The position numbers were made by a program, and so were the translations under genes. From the NCBI GenBank assembly GCA_007120485.1, contig SKNP01000220.1, forward strand, positions 1 through 21,859: DNA of 21,859 nt. The letters are read 5' to 3'. This document shows, piece by piece, positions 14,748-21,693 of the stretch (position 1 is its first letter; each line of letters begins with the position of its first letter). A model generated the notes under the pieces. The model searched no databases and was not told where the DNA came from. It saw nothing but the letters and a program-made list of their open reading frames with translations. This stretch comes from Nitriliruptoraceae bacterium. Lineage in GTDB: Bacteria > Actinomycetota > Nitriliruptoria > Nitriliruptorales > Nitriliruptoraceae.

Positions 14748-14748
14748 A
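14743..14748 (-). promoter_or_regulatory. Candidate -10 element for glutamate dehydrogenase
   Basis: The minus strand reads TACGGT, matching TAnnnT, 41 nt upstream of the ATG and overlapping the palindrome. No strong -35 box is visible. Confidence 0.3.
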
Positions 14749-14801
14749 GGCGGTCCACGCGACGCAGCGCCAGGGCTGGTCGAACGTGCAGCGAGGTCCG
14801 T

Positions 14802-14814
14802 CCGGTCGGACCGG
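14802..14814 (-). terminator. Palindrome directly after the lipid operon
   Basis: CCGGTC and GACCGG flank a single G immediately after the stop codon of the last methyltransferase gene. It is short and without a T-run. A terminator role is uncertain. Confidence 0.25.
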
Positions 14815-15918
14815 TCAGGCTGGTCGAGCGAACCGCACGTGGGACACGTGCCACTGATCGCCGTCATCGAAGGCGAACAGCTCCTCGCAGGCGATCGTGA
14901 ACACCCGCCAGCGTTGGAACCATGCCGGGCCGGGTGCCGGCCCAGCCGCGGCGTCCAGGATCGCCACCGCGCGGGCACGCCCCGCGTCCAGCCGGTCCAG
15001 CCACGCCCGCAACGTGCGCGCGTAATGTCGACCCGAGAGGGCCCAGCGATCCTCCACCACCAGGTCGCGGGCGCTGAGCAGCAACAGGTCATGCGACGGC
15101 ATGAGCCCACCGCTGAAGAAGTGCCGGGCCATCCAGTCGGCGCGGCCGCCCTGCTCGAACGGGTAGGCGTCGGTGCGGTGCGCGAAGACGTGGACGAAGA
15201 GCTTCCCGCCGGGCCGCAGCCAGCGGGCGATGCGGGCGGTCAGCTGCTGGTGGTTGCGGACGTGTTCGAACATCTCCACGGAGACGACGCGGTCGAACGC
15301 GCGGTCATGGACCACCTCGGCGGCGATGCCGTCCCCGCCGTCGACGCCGGCGCCGGTACCGAGCTGGTTGACGTCGGCGGTCAGCACGGTGACGTTGTCC
15401 AGCCCCCGGGACGCGGCCTGCCCGACGATGTGGTCGCGTTGGGTCGCGGAGTTGGACACCGCCACGATGCGCGATGTCGGGTAGCGGTCCGCCATCCACA
15501 GCGTCAGTGACCCCCAGCCGCAGCCGAGCTCGAGGACGTCCTGGCCGTCGGCGAGTTCAGCCCGCTCGCCGGTCAGCTCCAGCATCGCCTCCTCGGCGTG
15601 GGCCAGGTCGTCCACGCCGAGCGGCCACCAGGCGCTCGAGTACTTCAGCCGTGGTCCGAGCATCAGCTCGAACAGCTCGGTCGGGACCTCGTAGTGCTGC
15701 TCGTTCGCTTCGGCGGTCTCGATGGCGACGGGCGAGCCGGCGAGCGACGCCAGCAGCGCCCGTTGCCGCGCATCGCGGTCCTCGATCGACCCCGCCGTGA
15801 TGGCCGCCAGACGTCGTCGCAGCAGCAGCCGGATCGTGCGCCGGAGCATCGGGTCGGGCAGCCAGCCGCGATCCAGCACGACATCGACCAGCCGCGCCCC
15901 CACCGACGGTGCCCTCAC
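14815..15918 (-). CDS. Second Cfa-like SAM-dependent methyltransferase
   Basis: This 367-residue class I methyltransferase resembles cyclopropane-fatty-acid synthase and the coclaurine N-methyltransferase-like bacterial branch. Motifs are EQHYEVPTELFELMLGPRLKYSSAWWP, the SAM-binding VLELGCGWGSLTLWMA, VSVEMFEHVRNHQQL, and HFFSGGLMPS near the acceptor site. It ends with a FTIACEELF block in place of the usual cysteine block. The GTG start shares GTGA with the stop of the upstream Cfa gene, so it is coupled and last in the operon. The substrate is unknown; a lipid alkyl chain is likely from its neighbours, but a small-molecule amine cannot be excluded. Confidence 0.82.
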   Translation of the reverse strand: MRAPSVGARLVDVVLDRGWLPDPMLRRTIRLLLRRRLAAITAGSIEDRDARQRALLASLAGSPVAIETAEANEQHYEVPTELFELMLGPRLKYSSAWWPLGVDDLAHAEEAMLELTGERAELADGQDVLELGCGWGSLTLWMADRYPTSRIVAVSNSATQRDHIVGQAASRGLDNVTVLTADVNQLGTGAGVDGGDGIAAEVVHDRAFDRVVSVEMFEHVRNHQQLTARIARWLRPGGKLFVHVFAHRTDAYPFEQGGRADWMARHFFSGGLMPSHDLLLLSARDLVVEDRWALSGRHYARTLRAWLDRLDAGRARAVAILDAAAGPAPGPAWFQRWRVFTIACEELFAFDDGDQWHVSHVRFARPA

Positions 15919-17288
15919 GCGCTCACCGGCCGCGCACGACCGCGACGTCCCTCGGTCGAGCGCACCGTCCCCTCGGTCTGGTCGATCCGTCGAGGAGGCA
16001 GGTCCGCTTCACGGACGACCGCCAGCTGCTGGCCGTACGGCTCGCTACCCAACGTGGCGTTCATCGGACGGGTGAGGACCAGCTGGAGGTCGTTGATGTA
16101 GCGGGCGAGGAACGCGCCTTCGCAGTAGGCGAGGTAGAACTCCCACATCCGCACGAACCGGTCGTCGAAGCCGAGGGAGCGGACCTCATCGGCCTGCGTG
16201 AGGAACCGTTCGCGCCAACGTCGCAGGGTCTCCGCGTAGTGCATGCCGATGTTGTCGGCCGACTCGACGTAGAGCTCCCCGTTGCGCCCCATGGCGTTGG
16301 TCATGCTCTCCAACGATGGCAGGTGGCCGCCGGGGAAGATGTAGCGCTGGATGAAGTCGGGGCGGCGGCGGTAGTTGGCGTAGCGCTGCTCGGGGATCGT
16401 GATGACCTGGATCGCCGCCAGCCCGTCGGGTGCGAGGAGCCGGTCGACCGTGCCGAAGAACGTGCCGAGGTGGCGGTGGCCGACCGCCTCGAGCATCTCG
16501 ATGGACACGATCCGATCGAACCGGCCTTCGACCTCGCGGTAGTCGATCAGCTGGATGTCGACGAGGTGGTCGAGCCCCTCGTGGACCAGCCGTTCGCGCG
16601 CGTACGCCGCCTGCTGCTCCGACAACGTCACCCCGGTGACCCGGCAGCCGTAGGTCCGAGCGACGAAGCTCGCGAACCCACCCCAGCCGCACCCGATCTC
16701 CAGGACGTGGTTGTCGCCGCGGATGCGGGCCTTCTCCGCGAGCCGTCGGTACTTGTGCTCCTGGGCTTCCTCGAGCGACTGCTGCGGGTGCTCGAAGACC
16801 GCTGCGGAGTAGGTCATCGTGGGATCGAGGAACCGCTCGTACAGCTCGTTCGACAGGTCGTAGTGGGCGGCGATGTTGCGCTGTGCACGACCGAGCCGGT
16901 TGTCCCGGACCGAGTGCAGCAGGCGGTCGCTGAGCACGTTGAGCAGCGCCGCCGGGGTGAGCACACGCATCGCCCGGCGGTTGGCGATCACGATCCGGAT
17001 CAGCGACACAAGGTCGCTGGAGCGCCAGTGACCGTCCATGTACGCCTCACCGACGCCGACGGTCGCACCGTTGAGCAGCCGGGTGAAGAACCGCCAGTCG
17101 ATGACCTCGATGCTGGAACGCAGCGCAGCGTCCCGGTCACCGAACGTGCGGCGACGACCATCCGGCAGCACGACATCCAGCCGACCGACCTGCAACTGGT
17201 CCAGCATCGACACGATCGTCGCCATGGCTCGCCGCTGGACACCGGTCGGGCCGACGGTCGTCTCGGGTCGGGCTGCAGGTCGGGTCAT
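15915..17288 (-). CDS. Cyclopropane-fatty-acyl-phospholipid synthase family methyltransferase
   Basis: This 457-residue protein is a Cfa-type enzyme that adds a SAM-derived carbon to unsaturated phospholipid acyl chains at the membrane. Visible are an N-terminal lipid-binding-like domain (AYMDGHWRSSDL), then HYDLSNELYERFLDPTMTYS, SAM motif VLEIGCGWGGFASFVA, VSIEMLEAVGHRHL with the glutamate, YIFPGGHLPS, HYAETLRRWRERF and LAYCEGAF with the conserved cysteine. The order flavoprotein-DUF1365-Cfa matches Mycobacterium tuberculosis Rv0449c-Rv0448c-Rv0447c (ufaA1). A product other than a cyclopropane, such as a 10-methyl or other branched chain, is therefore possible. ATG 17288 has AAGGAG 7 nt upstream and shares ATGA with the DUF1365 stop. 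Confidence 0.9.
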   Translation of the reverse strand: MTRPAARPETTVGPTGVQRRAMATIVSMLDQLQVGRLDVVLPDGRRRTFGDRDAALRSSIEVIDWRFFTRLLNGATVGVGEAYMDGHWRSSDLVSLIRIVIANRRAMRVLTPAALLNVLSDRLLHSVRDNRLGRAQRNIAAHYDLSNELYERFLDPTMTYSAAVFEHPQQSLEEAQEHKYRRLAEKARIRGDNHVLEIGCGWGGFASFVARTYGCRVTGVTLSEQQAAYARERLVHEGLDHLVDIQLIDYREVEGRFDRIVSIEMLEAVGHRHLGTFFGTVDRLLAPDGLAAIQVITIPEQRYANYRRRPDFIQRYIFPGGHLPSLESMTNAMGRNGELYVESADNIGMHYAETLRRWRERFLTQADEVRSLGFDDRFVRMWEFYLAYCEGAFLARYINDLQLVLTRPMNATLGSEPYGQQLAVVREADLPPRRIDQTEGTVRSTEGRRGRARPVSA

Positions 17289-18193
17289 GGCACCGGCTCC
17301 TTGTGGACATCGGCCGGCAGGTTCGCGGGTGCCACGGCCCTGGATGGCTCCGACGGACAACCGCCACGACCGGCGGACCCGCGCGGCCGCAGCGCCTCAT
17401 CGACCGGCGGGCTCGGTCGACGGTGGAACGGGACCCGCTTGGCGAACAGCTTCACGGCCTGCCAGTGGATCGCCACCACGGTCCGCAACGGCATCAACGG
17501 GTGGGTCACGGCCACACGGGCCAGTCGACGCGAGGTCAACGGGACCTGGTGCCCGGACTGGGTCGCGTCGAGGACGCGGCCGTGCGCATCGTCGACGTCG
17601 ATGTGGGTGGTCAGCCGATCGCCGCGCGACGCGAACGTGAACCGGTAGGTCATCCCATCGACGGGAGCGAACGGTGAGACGTGCATTCGCTTGGTCGCGC
17701 TCGCCCGGTGCACGCCCGGTCGGTGCTCCGGCTCGAGCTCGAGCAGGTAGCAGGTGCGGTCACCGAAGGTGTTGTTGACCTCCGCGACGACGAACGCCAG
17801 CGACCCGTCGAGGTGGTGACAGAACCACCAGCTGATCGGATCGAACACGTGGCCCAGGACCCGCAGGTTGGTCAGGACCCGGACGGGACCACCGGGCAAC
17901 GTGACCCCCTGGGCGTCCAGCCACGCGGCCAGCTTCTCACGGACGGGTCGGTCGCCGTCGCTGAGGTGGTCACGATCCCGGAACCCGAACGGCGCGCGGC
18001 GGTTGTAGCCGAACCCACGCACGGTGGCGTCGAGCCGCGGGAGTTCATCGACGTCGAGCAGCGCGTGGTAGGTCCGGTAGCGGAAGGCGTGGGGGGTAGG
18101 GCGGTGCCGACGGTGACGCACCGTGCCCACCGACAGCGTCGAGACCGTCGGCACCGCGCCCACGTGCGGGGCGCCACCACCTCGACGGTTCAT
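17285..18193 (-). CDS. DUF1365 domain-containing protein
   Basis: This 302-residue protein has the DUF1365 pattern: a VRHRRHRPTPHAFRYRTYHA block near the start, YNRRAPFGFRDRDHLSDG, then VRVLTNLRVLGHVFDPISWW, FVVAEVNNTFGDRTCYLL and KRMHVSPFAPVDGMTYRF. No activity is established for the family. It almost always lies between a flavin amine-oxidase-like gene and a cfa-like gene, as here, which suggests a step in the same lipid modification. The start ATG at 18193 overlaps the upstream stop by 4 nt, and its own stop overlaps the next ATG by 4 nt. The C-terminal 40 residues are low complexity. Confidence 0.88.
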   Translation of the reverse strand: MNRRGGGAPHVGAVPTVSTLSVGTVRHRRHRPTPHAFRYRTYHALLDVDELPRLDATVRGFGYNRRAPFGFRDRDHLSDGDRPVREKLAAWLDAQGVTLPGGPVRVLTNLRVLGHVFDPISWWFCHHLDGSLAFVVAEVNNTFGDRTCYLLELEPEHRPGVHRASATKRMHVSPFAPVDGMTYRFTFASRGDRLTTHIDVDDAHGRVLDATQSGHQVPLTSRRLARVAVTHPLMPLRTVVAIHWQAVKLFAKRVPFHRRPSPPVDEALRPRGSAGRGGCPSEPSRAVAPANLPADVHKEPVP

Positions 18194-19449
18194 ACCGGCC
18201 ACCGAACGCCCAGGTGCGAGACCGCCCGCACCGCGGACCACAACCCGTCCTCGTGGAACCCGTACCGCTGGTAGGCGCCCGCGAAGAACGTGCGCTGACG
18301 CCCGTTGAGTTGGTCGAGCTTCGCCTGGCTGGCGACCGCGTCCGGGGTGTAGGTCGGGTGGGCGTACGACAGCCGCTGGAGCGTGCGCTCCGGCGCGGGT
18401 GGGGTGCTCGGGTTCAGCGTGACCACGTACTCCTCGGGTTCATCCAGGCCCTGCAGCCGGTTCATGTGGTAGCTGAGGCTGACACGTTCGGTCGGGACCC
18501 GGCAGTCGTCCAGACGGTAGTTCCACGATGCCCAGGCGGCGCGCCGTTCGGGCAACAGGTCCTGATCGGTGTGCAGGTAGGTGTCGTTGTCGGAGTAGGT
18601 CCAGGCGCCGAGCAGCTCCTTCTCCTGACGGCTCGGGTCGGCGAGCAGGCCCAGCGCCTCGTCGGCGTGGGTGGCGACCACCGCGGCGTCGAACCGGGTC
18701 GCGGTGCCGTCGTCGAGCCGCACCGTGACCCCGTCGGCGTCCCGACTGAGCGCCGCGACCTCGCTATCGCGATGGACCCGACCCTCGATCGGTGCGGTCA
18801 GCTTGGGGAGGTAGCTCGAGGAACCACCGACCACCGTCCGCCAAGGATGGTGCGAGGTCACCCCGAGCAGCCCGTGGTTGTCGAAGAAGGTCAGCAGGGT
18901 CTGCAACGGGAACCGGTCGATCACGGCGGTCCCCGAGGACCAGATGGCGCCAGCCATGGGCAGCAGGTAGTGCCGCGCGAACGTGTCGCTGAGACCGGCG
19001 GCGGCGAGGAACCGGCCCAACGAGACGTCGCGGGTCCGGGGGTCGTCGACCAGCCGACGGCCGATCGCGTTGAACCGCAGGATGTCGGACAGCAGCCGCC
19101 AGTAGCCCGGCGAGGCCAGGTTGGACGGTTGCGCGACCATCCCGGTCGGGGACCCCGCGTACTCCAGATCGCACCGGTCGCACCGCAGCGACCAGGACAT
19201 GTCCGAGGCACGGGTGGCGACACCGAGTTCGTCGAACAGCCGGGTCAGCAGCGGGTAGGTGGGCTCGTTGTAGACGATGAACCCGGTGTCGACGGGCACG
19301 GTGGTGCCGTCCCGGCGGGGGGCTGCAACGGTGTGGGTGTGGCCACCCAACCGGGACGCACGCTCCAGGACGTGGACCTCGTGGTAGGGAGCGAGGAGCC
19401 ACGCGGCCGCGAGCCCGGAGATGCCGGTACCGACGATGGCGATGCGCAC
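18190..19449 (-). CDS. FAD-dependent amine-oxidase-like protein of the DUF1365-Cfa cluster
   Basis: This 419-residue NAD(P)-binding/amine oxidase-type flavoprotein starts with VRIAIVGTGISGLAAAWLL; the GxGxxG spans residues 7-12. ERASRLGGHTHT is the second FAD contact, followed by DTGFIVYNEPTYPLLTRLF and PMAGAIWSSG. The C-terminus has the family phrase RTFFAGAYQRYGFHEDGL. It resembles Rv0449c-type oxidoreductases that accompany DUF1365 and Cfa proteins, and is probably a desaturase or saturase acting on lipid chains. GTG 19449 has AAGGA 7 nt upstream and gives the family's usual beginning. It is the first gene of a four-gene coupled operon. A longer in-frame extension to 19575 is low complexity and rejected. 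Confidence 0.88.
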   Translation of the reverse strand: MRIAIVGTGISGLAAAWLLAPYHEVHVLERASRLGGHTHTVAAPRRDGTTVPVDTGFIVYNEPTYPLLTRLFDELGVATRASDMSWSLRCDRCDLEYAGSPTGMVAQPSNLASPGYWRLLSDILRFNAIGRRLVDDPRTRDVSLGRFLAAAGLSDTFARHYLLPMAGAIWSSGTAVIDRFPLQTLLTFFDNHGLLGVTSHHPWRTVVGGSSSYLPKLTAPIEGRVHRDSEVAALSRDADGVTVRLDDGTATRFDAAVVATHADEALGLLADPSRQEKELLGAWTYSDNDTYLHTDQDLLPERRAAWASWNYRLDDCRVPTERVSLSYHMNRLQGLDEPEEYVVTLNPSTPPAPERTLQRLSYAHPTYTPDAVASQAKLDQLNGRQRTFFAGAYQRYGFHEDGLWSAVRAVSHLGVRWPV

Positions 19450-19597
19450 GAGCGGGGTCCTTGTCGCGCGACGTTCGTCGCACGGACGCCTTCGGTTCGG
19501 CGCCGGGACTCCCCTGGGTTGGCGCCGGGACCGCCGTCCATCCGGGACCACCAGGGCTCGGACCGGGTCGTCCACCCGGGGATCTGACCGGACGGCA

Positions 19598-19652
19598 GCG
19601 GCCCCGGCAGACCGTGGCCGCCCCCCGTCCGGTCACGGTCTGCCGGAGCCGC
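19598..19652 (-). promoter_or_regulatory. Long inverted repeat (23-nt arms, 9-nt loop) upstream of the lipid operon
   Basis: The arms 19598-19620 and 19630-19652 pair along their full length except one C/A position and one G/T position. The core is the perfect 13-bp pair CCGGCAGACCGTG/CACGGTCTGCCGG. It lies 108 nt after the molybdoenzyme stop and 149 nt before the next start. It could be a terminator for the former, a structured leader of the latter, or a protein-binding site. No T-run follows on either strand. Confidence 0.7.
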
Positions 19653-19685
19653 GCGCCGATGGCGCATCGCCGCCTGGCACCACCC

Positions 19686-19691
19686 GTTCTA
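19686..19691 (-). promoter_or_regulatory. Candidate -10 element for the lipid operon
   Basis: The minus strand reads TGCTAGAAC, an extended-type -10 with TAGAAC as hexamer, about 240 nt upstream of the first gene. Base 6 is C rather than T, so support is weak. An alternative-sigma promoter elsewhere in the spacer is possible. Confidence 0.2.
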
Positions 19692-19759
19692 GCATGGATG
19701 AGAGGGGATGACGACACCTGTGCATGCTGCGAACATCACCGAGGTGACACGAACGTCCC

Positions 19760-21340
19760 TTACGCCACCTCGACACGGACCGAATGCCAGCCCTCCGCAC
19801 CGTCCGGCGCCGGCGGTGCGGGTCCCTCGGGCTGGGGCTCACCGTGCGCGTCGACCGCGCGCGCGGCGATCGTGTGGTCCCCCGGCGGCAGCGCGACCGT
19901 CCCCCGCCACTGCACCCACGTCGCCTCGGACAACGGTGGGAGGACCTCGACCGGCTCCCAGGGTCCGTCGTCGACCCGGATCTCGACCTGCCCGATCCCG
20001 CGGACCGGTGCCCACGCGACCCCGGCCACGACCAGGTCTGCATCCTCCACGCGGTCACCCGACGCCGGCAGGTCGATGCGGGTCATGGTCTTGACCGGCC
20101 CTTGCTTCGACCAGCCGCGAGGGACCCAGTAGCCGTCGAACCCGTCCCAGGTGGTCAGTTCGATGTCCTGGAGCCACTTGGTCGCGGACACGTAGCCGTA
20201 GAGCCCCGGAACCACCAGCCTGGCGGGGAACCCGTGCCGCACGGGGAGGGGCACGTCGTTCATCGCGACCGCGACCAGCGCCTCGCGCCCGTCGGTCGCC
20301 ACCTCGAGCGGGAAGCCGCCGGTCCAGCCGTCGACGGACCGACCGACCACCTGCTCGGCCCGCGCGGTCGGCCCGGCTTCGTCCAGCAGCTCCACCAACG
20401 GGACCCCCAGCCAGCGGGCGGTACCGACCAGGTCGCCGCCGACCTCGTTGGAGACGCAGGAGATCGTGGCGTCCACCTCGACCAGGTCACGGTCGAGCAG
20501 GTCCTGGTAGGTGAACTCCAGCTCCCGGTCGACCAGGCCGTGGATCCGAAGGCGCCAGTCCGCCGGATCCACACGTGGCAGGGCGATGGCGGCATCGATC
20601 CGGAAGAAGTCGTCGACGGGCGTGAGCAGGGGGGTCACCTCCGGGAGCTCGGCCGCCAGGTCCCCGCGGATCGGCGGCAGCGTGCTGGCGGGCTCCGGCA
20701 AGGTGACGTCGGGCGCCGCCGCGCCGGCGAACCCGAAGGTGGTACGCCCCAGGGTGCCGGCGAGCGCCGCCGAAGCCCCCAGGACGCCGGTCAGCCGCAG
20801 GAACCGGCGGCGGTCGACGGCGGCGGTCGCGGTGGGCCCACCTCGGCGACCGTCAGGACCGTCCGTGCCCGCCGAGGTGGCCGCCACCGGAGCGCCCAGC
20901 CGAGCCAACAGCAGGCGCAGGGACCCCAGGGTCGCCCAGCTAGCGGCGACCAGCGCCAGCAGCACCGTCGGCAGGGCCGCATCGGGCGAGGTCAGGCTCG
21001 CCGCCAGCGCCGCCACAGCGACCCCGCCGACCAGGGCGACCGCGACGACGAACCGCCCCGCGGCGAGTCGTCCGAGCAGCACCCCGAGCCCCACCGCGAC
21101 CAGCAGGGACGAGCCCAGCAGCACCGCACGGTTGGCGGGGCCGAGGATCTCGATCGCGGTGGTCAGGAACCCGCCCGGTGCCAGCGCGACGACCTGCTGG
21201 CCGAGCGCGTCCAGGGGCGAGGGCACCGTGACCAGCAACGCCGCCGCCAGTTCCGCCGCAGCGAGTCCGACGAAGGTGGCCACGACACCGGCCAGGCTCA
21301 CGAGCCGTCGGTTGGGCACGGCCACCTCCGGATCGGCCAC
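19760..21340 (-). CDS. Membrane-anchored sulfite-oxidase-family molybdopterin oxidoreductase
   Basis: This 526-residue protein begins with about four hydrophobic helices within the first 140 residues, then a RRRFLRLTG twin-arginine motif followed by a short hydrophobic stretch, and ends in a molybdopterin domain. The Mo-ligand cysteine is C295 in ATISCVSNEVGG; GTARWLGVPLVELL, RHGFPARLVVPGLYGY and SATKWLQDIEL complete the signature. A Mo-co dimerisation-like domain follows (about 420-526; VAGVAWAPVRGIGQVEIRVDDG). The catalytic part should face outside. The substrate is unknown; sulfite or a protein/sulfoxide are options. GTG 21340 has GAGGA upstream; GTG 21355 is an alternative. It is 37 nt downstream of a 31-residue membrane peptide gene. 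Confidence 0.87.
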   Translation of the reverse strand: MADPEVAVPNRRLVSLAGVVATFVGLAAAELAAALLVTVPSPLDALGQQVVALAPGGFLTTAIEILGPANRAVLLGSSLLVAVGLGVLLGRLAAGRFVVAVALVGGVAVAALAASLTSPDAALPTVLLALVAASWATLGSLRLLLARLGAPVAATSAGTDGPDGRRGGPTATAAVDRRRFLRLTGVLGASAALAGTLGRTTFGFAGAAAPDVTLPEPASTLPPIRGDLAAELPEVTPLLTPVDDFFRIDAAIALPRVDPADWRLRIHGLVDRELEFTYQDLLDRDLVEVDATISCVSNEVGGDLVGTARWLGVPLVELLDEAGPTARAEQVVGRSVDGWTGGFPLEVATDGREALVAVAMNDVPLPVRHGFPARLVVPGLYGYVSATKWLQDIELTTWDGFDGYWVPRGWSKQGPVKTMTRIDLPASGDRVEDADLVVAGVAWAPVRGIGQVEIRVDDGPWEPVEVLPPLSEATWVQWRGTVALPPGDHTIAARAVDAHGEPQPEGPAPPAPDGAEGWHSVRVEVA

Positions 21341-21377
21341 GATGACGTTCCTCACCCGTGACCGACCGGCTGTCGCC

Positions 21378-21473
21378 TCATCCGAAGAGGATCCAGACGC
21401 CGATGCCGGCGGTCAAGAGCAGCCCCATCAGCGACGCGAGTCCGAGCGCGAGCAGCCACTGTCCCAACGTCAC
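21378..21473 (-). CDS. 31-residue hydrophobic membrane miniprotein
   Basis: GTG at 21473 is preceded by AGGAGG with 7 nt spacing, one of the best ribosome binding sites in the window. It encodes a 31-residue peptide that is almost entirely one membrane helix (TLGQWLLALG, then LMGLLLTAGIGVWILFG). The gene lies upstream of the molybdoenzyme on the same strand, 37 nt away, so the two are probably co-transcribed. No family is recognised. Single-helix accessory subunits such as CydX or KdpF are comparable in size only. A longer in-frame reading to 21764 is low complexity and lacks a ribosome binding site. Confidence 0.6.
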   Translation of the reverse strand: MTLGQWLLALGLASLMGLLLTAGIGVWILFG

Positions 21474-21598
21474 CGGGGGTCCTCCTGAGTTCGGGTCCAC
21501 ATCTGGGTCTGGTTCGCTTGCTGCCGTCAGCCTCGTCCCCGTGCACGCGGACGAGCGCAGCCGGCCGGACGCCTCGGCGGGGGCCGCGGACGAGCCGG

Positions 21599-21604
21599 AG
21601 CCTA
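21599..21604 (-). promoter_or_regulatory. Candidate -10 element for the miniprotein-molybdoenzyme pair
   Basis: The minus strand reads TAGGCT, matching TAnnnT, 125 nt upstream of the miniprotein start. No clear -35 box is visible. Confidence 0.25.
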
Positions 21605-21656
21605 GACGCCCAGGCGCACAACCTCCACGCGGACCCGAGCGTCGCCGGCGGCGACC

Positions 21657-21662
21657 TACGAT
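21657..21662 (+). promoter_or_regulatory. Candidate -10 element for the GNAT gene
   Basis: TACGAT matches TAnnnT and lies 31 nt before the proposed CTG start, giving a leader of about 25 nt that contains GGAG at 21683-21686. Confidence 0.35.
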
Positions 21663-21693
21663 CGGCAGGGCCAGCCTCTCCTCGGAGCCGATC

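Larger units (their letters stand above)
19450..19759. other. 310-nt leader upstream of the lipid-modification operon
   Basis: The spacer holds a candidate -10 (minus strand TAGAAC, 19691 to 19686), a very long inverted repeat at 19598-19652 and an 11-bp direct repeat GGCGCCGGGAC at 19500-19510 and 19521-19531. No conserved small protein was recognised. A promoter near 19690 would give a leader of about 230 nt containing the whole hairpin. Confidence 0.55.

Noticed and set aside
13508..14749. Plus-strand 413-codon frame opposite glutamate dehydrogenase
   Set aside because: Composition is that of an antisense shadow and all conserved GDH residues are on the minus strand.
18214..19587. Plus-strand 457-codon frame opposite the flavoprotein
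   Set aside because: No motif, no ribosome binding site, and it lies exactly antisense to a conserved gene.
19450..19759. SigK-type promoter for the lipid operon, by analogy to the mycobacterial cluster
   Set aside because: A CATCC-like -35 is present, but no matching -10 was found at proper distance, and no sigma/anti-sigma pair is in the window.
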